From: Boseongicola sp.
GTDB lineage: Bacteria; Pseudomonadota; Alphaproteobacteria; Rhodobacterales; Rhodobacteraceae
Assembly (NCBI GenBank): GCA_014075275.1
Contig: CP046179.1
Span: forward strand, 3,171,932-3,235,931
DNA: 64,000 nt
Direction of reading: 5' to 3'
Shown here piece after piece: positions 26,518-34,635 of the stretch. Numbering within the stretch: the stretch's first letter is position 1; every line of letters starts with the position of its first letter. The notes beneath the pieces were generated by a model. The model did not search any database and had not been told where the DNA came from. It saw only the letters and a list, made by a program, of their open reading frames with translations. Made by a program: the position numbers and the translations under genes.

Positions 26518-26955
26518 TCAGGCCGCCCCGATTGCTGTGTTCACCCGATCAATCTCGGTCTCATACCAGGCCACCGCCGCCTTCGGATCATCCCGATAAG
26601 CGGCGGCAAATGTGTCCGGTGCTTCCGTTTCGGTGTCATACTCGGTCGACCAGACCATCATGCCCAGAAAAGCAGGCAACAACGCCCGCGCCTTCGCCGT
26701 CGGCAGATAAACAATTTTGCTTTTCTTCTGCTGGTCCACATGACGACTCAGCATCCCGTCCGCTTCCAGCCGCGCCAGACGATCCGCCAGAATATTGGTC
26801 GAGATCCCTTCTTCGGACCCCAGAAAATCACCGTAATACCGCTTTCCATGCAGCAGAACATCGCGCAGCAGCACAAAGCACCACTTGTCGCCAAAGATGC
26901 CCGCCGCATAGCGCACCGGGCATCCGCCCCAGCTGATTTTGTCAGGTTTTGTCAT
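26518..26955 (-). CDS. HxlR-family transcriptional regulator
   Basis: The product is 145 aa. The winged-helix signature is present: GGCPVRYAAGIFGDKWCFVL, then RDVLLHGKRYYGDFLGSEEG, then ISTNILADRLARLEADGML and KKSKIVYLPTAKARALLP. HxlR/DUF24 proteins often sense electrophiles or oxidants through a cysteine; Cys11 in GGC is the usual candidate. It is divergent from a glyoxalase-like gene, with two identical-pattern operators between them, so it is probably autoregulatory. Confidence 0.88.
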   Translation of the reverse strand: MTKPDKISWGGCPVRYAAGIFGDKWCFVLLRDVLLHGKRYYGDFLGSEEGISTNILADRLARLEADGMLSRHVDQQKKSKIVYLPTAKARALLPAFLGMMVWSTEYDTETEAPDTFAAAYRDDPKAAVAWYETEIDRVNTAIGAA

Positions 26956-26981
26956 GAGAGAAACATAGGCGATTTCATTCC

Positions 26982-27032
26982 ACTTGCAATTTACAAGTTG
27001 GGTTGCTAAAAATCTACTTGCAAAAAACAAGT
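26982..27032. promoter_or_regulatory. Twin 17-bp HxlR-type operators
   Basis: ACTTGCAATTTACAAGT (26982-26998) and ACTTGCAAAAAACAAGT (27016-27032) share the half-sites ACTTG and CAAGT at equal spacing, with centres 34 bp apart. The second ends 15 bp before the VOC gene ATG. This form is what HxlR-family dimers bind. Confidence 0.6.
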
Positions 27033-27047
27033 GAAATGGAGTTCACC

Positions 27048-27395
27048 ATGCCCACCCCCTTCGTCTGGTTCGACAACATCGGTAGCAATCGCGATGAAAC
27101 CGCCTCGTTCCTGGGTAAGGCTTTCGGCTGGTCCGAAAACAATATCGGCCCCATGACATTTCTGACGGGCGACGGCGAACTGCCCTTCGCCGCCGCCTGT
27201 GATGCCATGAAGGATATCAGCGGCTGGGTGCCCTATATCGAGGTTGACGATCTGGAGGCTGAAGTCGCCAAAGTCAGTGCGCTCGGGGCCAATGTGGTTG
27301 CGGCCAATCTCGATGGACCCGCAGGAACCGCCACCTTTCTGACCGACCCCGGCGGCGCTCCCATAGCGCTCTGGAAACGCGGCCAGAACATGTAA
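27048..27395 (+). CDS. VOC-family (glyoxalase/dioxygenase-like) protein
   Basis: The product is 115 aa, one vicinal-oxygen-chelate module: MPTPFVWFDNIGSNRDETAS, a central GWVPYIEVDDLEAEVAKVSA, and the C-terminal GTATFLTDPGGAPIALWKR. It is probably a small lyase or a binding protein; the substrate is unknown. The start at 27048 has GGAG 6 bases upstream; longer starts would overlap the second operator. Regulation by the divergent HxlR gene is likely. Confidence 0.8.
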   Translation: MPTPFVWFDNIGSNRDETASFLGKAFGWSENNIGPMTFLTGDGELPFAAACDAMKDISGWVPYIEVDDLEAEVAKVSALGANVVAANLDGPAGTATFLTDPGGAPIALWKRGQNM

Positions 27396-27401
27396 CCTGT
27401 G

Positions 27402-27800
27402 ATGCGCCACGCCCTGACAATCCTTGCCTTCGTGGCGGTGTCTTTCGCCGTGCAAGGCACCTCACACTTCGTGATCAACGTCGACCACTTCGCCGCCATC
27501 ACATTCATGCGCCCCGATCCGGTCCTGCCGCTCGGCTTCCTCGCGATGGCGGTGCAGGCCCTGATTATGAGCTTCGCAGTGCACCGCCTTTATCCGGCCG
27601 GTGCCACCATCGCCGACGGCCTCAAAACCGCCGCCGCGTTCGGCGCCTTCCTTGCTGCCTACATCGTCCTCGTTGAGCCGTCGAAATACATCGCGCCTTC
27701 AATCCCGGCATGGATGCTGGTCGAAGGCACCGCCAGCTTGATCCAGTTTGCCGCGTTCGGTGTGCTTCTGGGCTTGATCCACCGCCGTCCCGTGACCTGA
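27402..27800 (+). CDS. Four-helix membrane protein of unknown function
   Basis: The product is 132 aa with four hydrophobic segments (about residues 3-22, 41-62, 74-92, 105-125) and a short basic tail. It begins 6 bp after the VOC gene and is probably in its operon. A GTG at 27399 is also possible. I do not recognise the family. Confidence 0.6.
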   Translation: MRHALTILAFVAVSFAVQGTSHFVINVDHFAAITFMRPDPVLPLGFLAMAVQALIMSFAVHRLYPAGATIADGLKTAAAFGAFLAAYIVLVEPSKYIAPSIPAWMLVEGTASLIQFAAFGVLLGLIHRRPVT

Positions 27801-27805
27801 AGACC

Positions 27806-28219
27806 CTATTGCCAGACCGCCAATATGACCGACAGGATCACGATCAACACCACCTGACTGCCAATCGCCAGTTTCGCGGCTTCATAACGTTTCAAAAATG
27901 CATAACCTGGCAGGGCAGTGGCAGCGGCAAAGCAAACGGCGACAACAACGCCAAACCCAAGCCCCGCGCCAACCCCAACAACACCAACCGCGCGCTGCAC
28001 CAGCGCCAGACCGACCACCAACAAGATCATGCACCCAAGCCCGATCCCATAGGTATAAGCTGGAACCTCTGCCGTATGCTGCGTCTTGTCCGCCGCGCCA
28101 TAGGCCTTGGCCCAGGGGTCGGCAAATATCACCGCAAACCACACCGTCAGAAATATCTGCCCAACCACAACGCAGACCAATACAGCCAGCCAGTTCAGAC
28201 CGCCAAAATCCAGTTCCAT
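27806..28219 (-). CDS. DUF1761 membrane protein
   Basis: The product is 137 aa with four transmembrane segments. The N-terminus GGLNWLAVLVCVVVGQIFLTVWFAVIF and the short polar loop ADPWAKAYG match DUF1761 (a family of unknown function). The gene follows the interrupted SRPBCC gene by 12 bp in the same orientation, in an arsR-SRPBCC-DUF1761 arrangement. Confidence 0.75.
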   Translation of the reverse strand: MELDFGGLNWLAVLVCVVVGQIFLTVWFAVIFADPWAKAYGAADKTQHTAEVPAYTYGIGLGCMILLVVGLALVQRAVGVVGVGAGLGFGVVVAVCFAAATALPGYAFLKRYEAAKLAIGSQVVLIVILSVILAVWQ

Positions 28220-28231
28220 ACCAAGTCCTCT

Positions 28232-28666
28232 CTAGTCATCCTCAACAAAGGCGGCCAAAGCCGGTAACGCCGCGTTCCAGCCACCAGAAAACAAAGCGAC
28301 ACGGCTGTCCCACTGATCGCCCAATTCCGCATCCCCTTCGACATGCACCACCCGCACCCGCGTTTGCGCGCCCTCAGCCTCAAACGTCACCGTCACCTCG
28401 GTCGGCCCAATGATCCGCCCGGGGTTTCAGGTCAGACAAATCTCGTTGGGGGGGTCGCACCGCAGAACTTCGCCAAAGGTCATGCTCTCGCCATTGGCGG
28501 TCTCTTCTAAGAAACGCCCGCCCAGCTTAGGTTCCAACCGCAGCACAGAATCCGCAAACTTTCGATGGCTCCTCGGCCACCACAGATCAATCATCCCGGT
28601 GAAGGCCTCGAAAGCATGTTCCACCGGGCACCGCAATTGCACGTCCATGACAAACGGCTCAGACAT
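28232..28666 (-). pseudogene. SRPBCC (AHSA1-like) domain gene with in-frame TGA
   Basis: The frame starts at ATG 28666 and reads a clear SRPBCC/AHSA1 protein: EPFVMDVQLRCPVEHAFEAF, LGGRFLEETANGESMTFGEV, CDPPNEICLT. It then meets TGA at 28427-28429. The same frame continues for another 64 residues (NPGRIIGPTEVTVTFEAEG, GDQWDSRVALFSGGWNAALP) to TAG at 28232. In homologues the position of the TGA is a Trp (LTW-P), so one base change, TGG to TGA, explains it. Without read-through the product is 79 aa and lacks half the fold. It overlaps the upstream arsR-like gene by 8 bp. Confidence 0.85.
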
Positions 28667-28994
28667 CGTCGTCTCTGCGATAGGTATTCTCAGCCACCAT
28701 GGTGAAACGATTCAATGCATCACCCCAGAACTGGCCCATCCAGTCCTGCGCGCTGTCAAAGCCGTTTCGCTCCAACTGATAATAGTTCCGGTTACCAACC
28801 GGTTGCATCGAAATAATGCTAGCTTGCTGCAAAATGCGCAGATGTTTGGAAATGGCCGGGCGGCTGACTGGAAATGCCTTGGCAATCACCCCCACTGCTT
28901 TCGGTCCGTCGGCCAAAAGCGCCACGATATCGCGTCGAAGCGGATTTCCCAACGCATCAAGCGCGGCATTGCTGGTCTTCTTCGGCAGGGCCAT
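28659..28994 (-). CDS. ArsR-family transcriptional regulator
   Basis: The product is 111 aa with the winged helix LDALGNPLRRDIVALLADGP, FPVSRPAISKHLRILQQASI and GNRNYYQLERNGFD. It lacks the metal-binding cysteines of SmtB/ArsR and belongs with regulators linked to SRPBCC/AHSA1 genes. The 3' end overlaps the SRPBCC gene by 8 bp, so translation is coupled. A GTG start at 29006 is also possible. Confidence 0.85.
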   Translation of the reverse strand: MALPKKTSNAALDALGNPLRRDIVALLADGPKAVGVIAKAFPVSRPAISKHLRILQQASIISMQPVGNRNYYQLERNGFDSAQDWMGQFWGDALNRFTMVAENTYRRDDDV

Positions 28995-29010
28995 TTTGTG
29001 CGTCACTTAA

Positions 29011-29034
29011 AAGTTACGGTAACCCTTAAGTTAC
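29011..29034. promoter_or_regulatory. Dyad element upstream of the ArsR-family gene
   Basis: AAGTTAC occurs twice (29011-29017 and 29028-29034). GTTAC-G-GTAAC is a perfect 11-bp palindrome (29013-29023), and GTAAC-N6-GTTAC overlaps it. In the 46-bp gap before the regulator, this is the likely autoregulatory operator. Confidence 0.45.
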
Positions 29035-29040
29035 AAAAGT

Positions 29041-30240
29041 CTACCCAACGTGCAAGACATCATTTTCACCGCTATCCAGCCTCCGCGCCCAAAGCGCTGC
29101 CAGTAAACCGGCGAAACTCGACCCCAGCATCAAGATCAGCAACACCGCCGGTGGATTTCCAATTCCCAATGCAAACCCTGTAAGCGAAGTCAGAACCGCT
29201 CCGCTGCCGACATTCAGCGCGGCATTTAGCCCCGCGGCACTGCCCGCCATACCATCCCGCGCTGAGATTGCCCCGGTATTGCTGCCAGGCATGGTCACCC
29301 CATTGCCGATACCTACAAAAATTGTGCTGCCAAAAAACAACCAGGCCGAGTGAACACCTGCAAGAAAGATGATTAATCCAACACCAAGACCGAGACAGGC
29401 CACCACACGTCCGGCAATCATCATGGTTGTCAGGTGATATCGCGGAGCAAACTTTCCGGCCAGAAAGCTGCCCAACATAAAACCGGCCGTGATGCTTCCG
29501 ATGTAAATTCCCAGTTTGGCCGTGCCGACCCCAAATGTCTCAGCCGCAACAAAGGGCGCACCTGCCAGAAAGATAAAGAATGCTCCGGTCGAAAACGCGG
29601 TGCAAAACGCATAGGCCAGAAACGTGGATGTTTTCAGCAGGACCAACAGATTGCCTGCGCCTGAACGGGCGGCTTTAGTGTTCTTCGGGCGGGTTTCTCC
29701 CAGATCGAACCAGCAAATTGCCAGAAGCATAACTCCACAGCCGGTATAGAGATAGAAATTGGATCGCCATCCAAATCCGGCGTCCAGAAAGCCGCCTAAT
29801 ACCGGTCCCAACATCGGGGCCAGAGCCATGACCATACTCATGTAACCGATCAGACCCGCCGATTTCTCCTTTGACGTGGTGTCACGCACAATGGCCAGCG
29901 ACAGCGCTGCACCTGCTGCCACCGCGCTTTGGATGGTTCGGAAGGTCAGAAAAATCCAGATGTTGTCCGCAATCGAACAGATGGCAGAGGCAAAAACAAA
30001 AACTGTCATGGCAACCAGAATGACCGGTCGCCGTCCATAGCGGTCGGCCAACGGTCCGGCTGTCAGATGAACCAACGCTGTTGCCCCAAGAAACCCGGCG
30101 ACGGAAAAACTTACCAACGCATAATCAACACCGAAATCGGCCGCGATGTTTGCCAACGAAGGCAAGAACATGTTGAGCGACGCAACCGAAAGCGCCGTCA
30201 GCAAAATTAACGTCAGAAGGTGGGGCGAGGTGCGGGTCAT
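29041..30240 (-). CDS. MFS transporter, Bcr/CflA-like drug exporter
   Basis: The product is 399 aa with 12 predicted transmembrane helices. Motif A between helices 2 and 3 is GPLADRYGRRPVILVAM, and motif C-like GYMSMVMALAPMLGPVLGGFLD follows in helix 5, pointing to the DHA1 Bcr/CflA subfamily (TIGR00710). It exports drugs or small peptides. It lies directly upstream of the ArsR-family gene (46 bp), and read-through is possible. Confidence 0.88.
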   Translation of the reverse strand: MTRTSPHLLTLILLTALSVASLNMFLPSLANIAADFGVDYALVSFSVAGFLGATALVHLTAGPLADRYGRRPVILVAMTVFVFASAICSIADNIWIFLTFRTIQSAVAAGAALSLAIVRDTTSKEKSAGLIGYMSMVMALAPMLGPVLGGFLDAGFGWRSNFYLYTGCGVMLLAICWFDLGETRPKNTKAARSGAGNLLVLLKTSTFLAYAFCTAFSTGAFFIFLAGAPFVAAETFGVGTAKLGIYIGSITAGFMLGSFLAGKFAPRYHLTTMMIAGRVVACLGLGVGLIIFLAGVHSAWLFFGSTIFVGIGNGVTMPGSNTGAISARDGMAGSAAGLNAALNVGSGAVLTSLTGFALGIGNPPAVLLILMLGSSFAGLLAALWARRLDSGENDVLHVG

Positions 30241-30316
30241 GAAGTGTTCCGATTTTGGCGACGCTAGAGTTTCCTAGCCGGAAAGACAATTCTGGCGCAG
30301 TCCCTGGGTATTACTG

Positions 30317-30386
30317 GCCCAAAAATATCCCCGCCGGAGGCCAACGGGCGTCAGCCCGTTCCGCGGATTTCGTGTCGAAATCCGCG
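30317..30386 (-). repeat. Hairpin + ATATTTTTG element, copy 8 of the GAGTATTTT family
   Basis: On the minus strand this reads as a perfect 11-bp hairpin (CGCGGATTTCG-ACA-CGAAATCCGCG), then AACGGGC..GCCCGTT, then GGCGGGGATATTTTTGGGCC. It lies downstream of mcl1 in mcl1 orientation and probably terminates it. Confidence 0.6.
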
Positions 30387-30421
30387 TTACCTAAAGATTA
30401 ACGAAGTCAAAACGTCCCGTT

Positions 30422-30459
30422 CGGGTCCACCGACGTAATACCGACGCGATACCGAAACC
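30422..30459. repeat. ATACCGACG 11-mer repeats with CGGGTCCACCGACGT
   Basis: CGGGTCCACCGACGT (30422-30436) is followed by ATACCGACGCG (30438-30448) and ATACCGAAACC (30449-30459). The 15-mer recurs exactly, inverted, at 58270-58284, near four more 11-mers. Confidence 0.6.
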
Positions 30460-30498
30460 GATCATTGTGCAAAAATCGCTCGAAAATCCGCTCGGGCT

Positions 30499-31455
30499 TT
30501 ATCCCGCAATCATCTCGGACTGACGCACAATTACTTCGGCCTGCCGCACGCTGGCAATGTCCACCAACCGACCCTTATAGACCGCAGCCCCTGCACCGGT
30601 GCGCTGGGCTTCCTCCATCGCCGCAAGGATTTCCCGTGCCTCGGTCACCGCCGCGTCCGACGGCGTAAACACCTCGTTGGCAAGGGTAACCTGCTTGGGA
30701 TGGATCGCCCATTTGCCGACCATCCCCAATGTTGCTGACCGCAGTGCCTGGGCCCGAAACCCGTCGTCGTCGCTGAAATCTCCAAAGGGCCCGTCCACCG
30801 GCATAACGCCATGGGTCCGACACGCCGCCACGATCGCAGCCTGGGCCCAATGCCACGGGTCTGACCAATATTTTTGGCCTTCGCGGTGCATGTAGTAATT
30901 CTCTTGCGTCCCCCCGATACCCGTTGTTTGCATACCCATCGAGGCTGCGAAATCGGCAGCACCAAGGCTCATCGCCTGCAATCGGGGCGAGCTGGCGGCA
31001 ATCTCTTCGACATGGGAAATGCCAGCCGCCGTCTCGATGATCACTTCAAGACTGATCGGGTTTTTGCGCCCTTTGGTGGCCTCAATCGCTGTCACCAAGG
31101 CGTCCACTGCATAGACGTCCGCCGCACATCCAACTTTCGGGATCATGATCTGGTTCAGCGCGTCGCCTGCCTGTTCGACCACGTCTACTACATCGCGATA
31201 CCAATAGGGCGTATCCAGCCCGTTGATCCGCACGCTCAGATACTTGTTGCCCCAGTCAACGTCATGAGTAGCCGCAATCACATTGGCCCGCGCTTCGTCC
31301 TTGTCCGCAGGCGCAACGGAATCTTCAAGATCAAGGTTTATAATGTCCGCATCACTCGCCGCCATCTTCTCAAAAATCGCCGGACGCGATCCCGGACCAA
31401 ACAATTGGCACCGGTTGGGGCGCGCGGGGGCAGCAGGCTGTAACTTGAAACTCAT
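30499..31455 (-). CDS. mcl1: L-malyl-CoA/beta-methylmalyl-CoA lyase
   Basis: The product is 318 aa of the HpcH/HpaI/CitE superfamily. It cleaves beta-methylmalyl-CoA to glyoxylate and propionyl-CoA, and malyl-CoA to acetyl-CoA and glyoxylate, in the ethylmalonyl-CoA pathway of acetate assimilation. The sequence is very close to what I recall of Rhodobacter Mcl1: MSFKLQPAAPARPNRCQLFG, then INLDLEDSVAP with the metal-binding Asp, SLEVIIETAAGISHVEEIAA, and MGMQTTGIGGTQENYYMH. The start at 31455 is the family start. It is divergent from the dgcN operon across 237 bp. Confidence 0.95.
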   Translation of the reverse strand: MSFKLQPAAPARPNRCQLFGPGSRPAIFEKMAASDADIINLDLEDSVAPADKDEARANVIAATHDVDWGNKYLSVRINGLDTPYWYRDVVDVVEQAGDALNQIMIPKVGCAADVYAVDALVTAIEATKGRKNPISLEVIIETAAGISHVEEIAASSPRLQAMSLGAADFAASMGMQTTGIGGTQENYYMHREGQKYWSDPWHWAQAAIVAACRTHGVMPVDGPFGDFSDDDGFRAQALRSATLGMVGKWAIHPKQVTLANEVFTPSDAAVTEAREILAAMEEAQRTGAGAAVYKGRLVDIASVRQAEVIVRQSEMIAG

Positions 31456-31692
31456 CGGGTAACTTTCTTTCGTTTTGCGATCACATTCTGTTAAAATGTT
31501 GCGCCGCAGCATTCAAGCCCATTTCGCACACGCAGAAAGATGCGCTTTGCTTGAGATGACTAGGATAATCTTCGATGATTTGTATAAGTCACCGAAGAAA
31601 ATTCGACAATTTGCTGCTCAAGCGGCGATTTAGCAAAGATCTACAGCAACGTATCGCGCAACATCGCGCGACTCGAAATTTTGGGGGAAACC

Positions 31693-32694
31693 ATGATTCG
31701 CACGCCTTACTTGCTGTTCCTCGGGGACGCCAAAGACCAACTCGCTGCCAAGGTTGCCCAAGGCATCCAGGATTGGCGCCCTGAAAACGTCGTTGGACAA
31801 TACAGAATGGACGGCTGCAATGCTGATGTTGGCGCGCAGGATATGTCCCTGCAAGAGGCCTATGACAAAGGCGCTCGCACATTGGTTGTTGGCGTTGCCA
31901 ACCGCGGCGGCGTCATCTCCGAGGCCTGGCTGACCGTTCTCGCTGAAGCGATGGAGATTGGTTACGATATCGCCTCGGGCCTTCACAACCTTCTGCGTGA
32001 TGAAGGTTTGCTCAAAGCCACGTCGGCACGCGCCGGTCGTACGTTGCACGATGTCCGTGTTCCCAGCGTCGCTTACCCGATAGCCAATGGCGACAAGCGG
32101 GCCGGAAAGCGTTGCCTTGCTGTGGGCACTGATTGCTCGGTTGGGAAAATGTACACCGGCCTGGCAATGGATACCGAAATGCAGAAACGCGGGCTGAAAT
32201 CCACGTTCCGCCCAACGGGCCAAACCGGCATTCTGATCACCGGAAATGGTGTTCCGCTTGATGCTGTTGTGGCTGACTTTATGGCCGGCGCTGTAGAATG
32301 GTTGACGCCCGACAATGATGCAGATCACTGGGATCACATCGAAGGGCAGGGTAGCTTGTATCACGTTTCCTACTCCGGCGTGACGATGGCTCTTATTCAT
32401 GGCGGCCAACCTGACGCGCTTATTCTGGCACATGAACCGACCCGCACGCATATGCGCGGCCTTCCGAACTACGACCTGCCAAGTCTGGAAAAATTGCGGG
32501 ACACAGCGCTTCCACTTGCCCGTATTTCCAACCCTGCATGCGCGATCGCCGGGATATCCGTAAATACCAAGGCTCTTTCCGATGATGAGGCCGCTCAGTT
32601 GTGCTCAGACATTGAGATGCGCATGGGTCTGCCGACTGTTGACCCTTATCGGCACGGCGCTTCCCGGTTGGTTGACTCGCTATTGGCACTCTGA
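31693..32694 (+). CDS. dgcN: N-acetyltransferase DgcN (DUF1611), D-glutamate catabolism
   Basis: The product is 333 aa of the DUF1611 family. DgcN acetylates D-glutamate to N-acetyl-D-glutamate as the first step of D-Glu use. The N-terminal domain has YRMDGCNADVGAQDMSLQEA; the C-terminal P-loop-like domain has AVGTDCSVGKMYTGLAMD and TFRPTGQTGILITGNGVPLD. A GGGGGA ribosome-binding sequence precedes ATG 31693. The stop overlaps dgcA by 1 bp (TGATG), a tight coupling that supports the assignment to the DgcN-DgcA pathway. Confidence 0.9.
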   Translation: MIRTPYLLFLGDAKDQLAAKVAQGIQDWRPENVVGQYRMDGCNADVGAQDMSLQEAYDKGARTLVVGVANRGGVISEAWLTVLAEAMEIGYDIASGLHNLLRDEGLLKATSARAGRTLHDVRVPSVAYPIANGDKRAGKRCLAVGTDCSVGKMYTGLAMDTEMQKRGLKSTFRPTGQTGILITGNGVPLDAVVADFMAGAVEWLTPDNDADHWDHIEGQGSLYHVSYSGVTMALIHGGQPDALILAHEPTRTHMRGLPNYDLPSLEKLRDTALPLARISNPACAIAGISVNTKALSDDEAAQLCSDIEMRMGLPTVDPYRHGASRLVDSLLAL

Positions 32695-33659
32695 TGCGCT
32701 TTTCGGCAAAACCAGAAGCCTTTCGGCTGGCCGAGACATTTACGATCTCGCGAGGGTCGCGTGATGTCGCGGACGTCTTGACCGTCACCGTTGAAGACGG
32801 CGATCTGACAGGGTGGGGCGAGTGCGTGCCTTACAAGCGCTACGGTGAAACCATGGATGGCGTGGCTGCGGCTGTTGGGGCACTATCAGGCGATATTGAC
32901 CGCGTGTCATTGCAGGCCGCGATGGCCCCTGGTGCCGCGCGCAATGCCGTCGATTGTGCTCTGTGGGATCTGGAAGCCAAGCGCGCGGGCGTGCCAGCCT
33001 GGCAACTCGCCGGTCTGCCCAAGCCTGGTCCTGTCACCACGGCCTATACTTTGTCGCTGGATACGCCAGAAAAGATGCGGTTGGCCGCCCAAAAACACGC
33101 ACATCGTCCGCTTTTAAAGATCAAGTTGGGCGGCGAAGGAGATATGGCACGGCTAGAGGCTGTCCGAGAAGGCGCGCCGAATACCGACCTGATAGTGGAT
33201 GCCAACGAAGGCTGGACTGCTGAAGTCTACAGCGATCTTGCCCCGCATCTTGTCCGCCTTGGCGTACTGTTGGTTGAACAACCTTTGCCGGCTGACAGCG
33301 ATGATCTTCTTGCTGAAATTGAGCGTCCCTTGCCAGTTTGCGCCGACGAGAGCTGTCACGACCGCAATTCTCTGTCCGCTCTCAAAGGCAAATATGATTT
33401 CGTGAATATCAAACTGGATAAAACAGGTGGTTTGACTGAAGCACTTCTTCTGAAAGAGGCGGCTTTGACGGATGGCTTTGGTATTATGGTGGGATGTATG
33501 GTCGGAACTTCCCTTGCCATGGCCCCGGCGGCATTGGTGGCGCAAGGCGCTGGCGTAGTTGACCTTGACGGCCCGCTTCTTCTGGCCGAAGACCGCGACC
33601 ACGCACTGAATTTTGACGCGGATGGTATTCATCCGCCCACATCCGACCTTTGGGGATAA
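32694..33659 (+). CDS. dgcA: N-acetyl-D-glutamate racemase DgcA (enolase superfamily)
   Basis: The product is 321 aa of the MLE/dipeptide-epimerase branch of the enolase superfamily. It converts N-acetyl-D-Glu to N-acetyl-L-Glu. The catalytic layout is intact: the K-x-K acid/base in LLKIKLGG, metal ligands in IVDANEGW (Asp), VEQPLP (Glu) and CADESCHDR (Asp), and the second catalytic Lys in VNIKLDKTGG. Similar proteins are often annotated as dipeptide epimerases; adjacency to dgcN favours DgcA. Confidence 0.9.
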   Translation: MRFSAKPEAFRLAETFTISRGSRDVADVLTVTVEDGDLTGWGECVPYKRYGETMDGVAAAVGALSGDIDRVSLQAAMAPGAARNAVDCALWDLEAKRAGVPAWQLAGLPKPGPVTTAYTLSLDTPEKMRLAAQKHAHRPLLKIKLGGEGDMARLEAVREGAPNTDLIVDANEGWTAEVYSDLAPHLVRLGVLLVEQPLPADSDDLLAEIERPLPVCADESCHDRNSLSALKGKYDFVNIKLDKTGGLTEALLLKEAALTDGFGIMVGCMVGTSLAMAPAALVAQGAGVVDLDGPLLLAEDRDHALNFDADGIHPPTSDLWG

Positions 33660-33663
33660 TGAA

Positions 33664-34524
33664 ATGAGCCGCATCGTCTACGTCAACGGAGATTACGTCC
33701 CAGAGGATCAAGCAAAAGTGTCGGTCTTTGACCGTGGGTTTCTGTTTGCCGATGGCGTTTACGAAGTTACGACGATTCTGGAAGGCAAGATTCTGGACTT
33801 TGCCGGCCATGCAAAGCGACTAGAACGTTCACTGAACGAACTGGACATGGCCGCGCCGGCAACGACAGACGAAATTCTCGAGATCCACCGCCAGTTAATT
33901 GCACGGAACGATTTGACCGAAGGCATGATCTACATGCAGGTCACCCGAGGGGCAGCCGCCGACCGAGACTTTGCATTCCCTAACCCGGCCGAAGTCTCGT
34001 CGTCGCTTGTGTTGTTCACTCAGTCCAAGAACATCGCAGAAAGCCCTGCTGCCAAAACGGGCCTTCGCGTTATTTCTATTGAGGATCAGCGCTGGGCGCG
34101 CCGCGACATCAAGACTGTCCAGCTTCTTTACCCGTCAATGGGCAAGATGATGGCCAAGGCCGCCGGATGTGACGACGCGTGGATGGTCGAAGATGGTGCA
34201 GTAACTGAAGGCACGTCAAACAACGCCTATATCGTCAAAGACGGAAAGATTATCACTCGTCATCTGTCAAACGATATCATGCACGGAATTACACGCGCAG
34301 CAGTTCTGCGTTTTGCTCGCGAAAGTCAGATGGTGGTGGAAGAGCGGGCGTTTACTATTGAAGAAGCGCAGAACGCGGATGAAGCGTTCATCACTTCGGC
34401 GTCGACATTCGTCATGCCCATCGTCGAGATTGACGGCGCTTCATTGGGTGATGGCACTCCCGGTCCGGTCGCTGCACGTCTGCGGGAGATTTACTTGGAT
34501 GAAAGCCGCAATACCGCCATTTGA
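33664..34524 (+). CDS. dat: D-amino-acid transaminase (class IV aminotransferase)
   Basis: The product is 286 aa. It swaps amino groups between D-amino acids and 2-oxoglutarate, yielding D-glutamate. The fold-type IV motifs are FDRGFLFADGVYEV, the PLP lysine in RRDIKTVQLLY, EDGAVTEGTSNNAYIV with the conserved Glu, and DIMHGITRAAVL. Branched-chain or 4-amino-4-deoxychorismate activity is less likely, because the D-IK-LL segment is typical of D-amino-acid transaminases. It starts 4 bp after the dgcA stop. Confidence 0.88.
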   Translation: MSRIVYVNGDYVPEDQAKVSVFDRGFLFADGVYEVTTILEGKILDFAGHAKRLERSLNELDMAAPATTDEILEIHRQLIARNDLTEGMIYMQVTRGAAADRDFAFPNPAEVSSSLVLFTQSKNIAESPAAKTGLRVISIEDQRWARRDIKTVQLLYPSMGKMMAKAAGCDDAWMVEDGAVTEGTSNNAYIVKDGKIITRHLSNDIMHGITRAAVLRFARESQMVVEERAFTIEEAQNADEAFITSASTFVMPIVEIDGASLGDGTPGPVAARLREIYLDESRNTAI

Positions 34525-34635
34525 GGCCTTAAAACCTGCAATTTTAGGCAACTAAGTCCTTTCGGCAGACGGCAATTAACGTCGGTCTAAACCTGGCTCG
34601 GTAAAAATTGCACGTGTTTGCAATCCGGCCGTTCG

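Noticed and set aside
28232-28429. Selenocysteine at the SRPBCC TGA
   Set aside because: The position is Trp in homologues, not Cys, and no selenoprotein family is involved.
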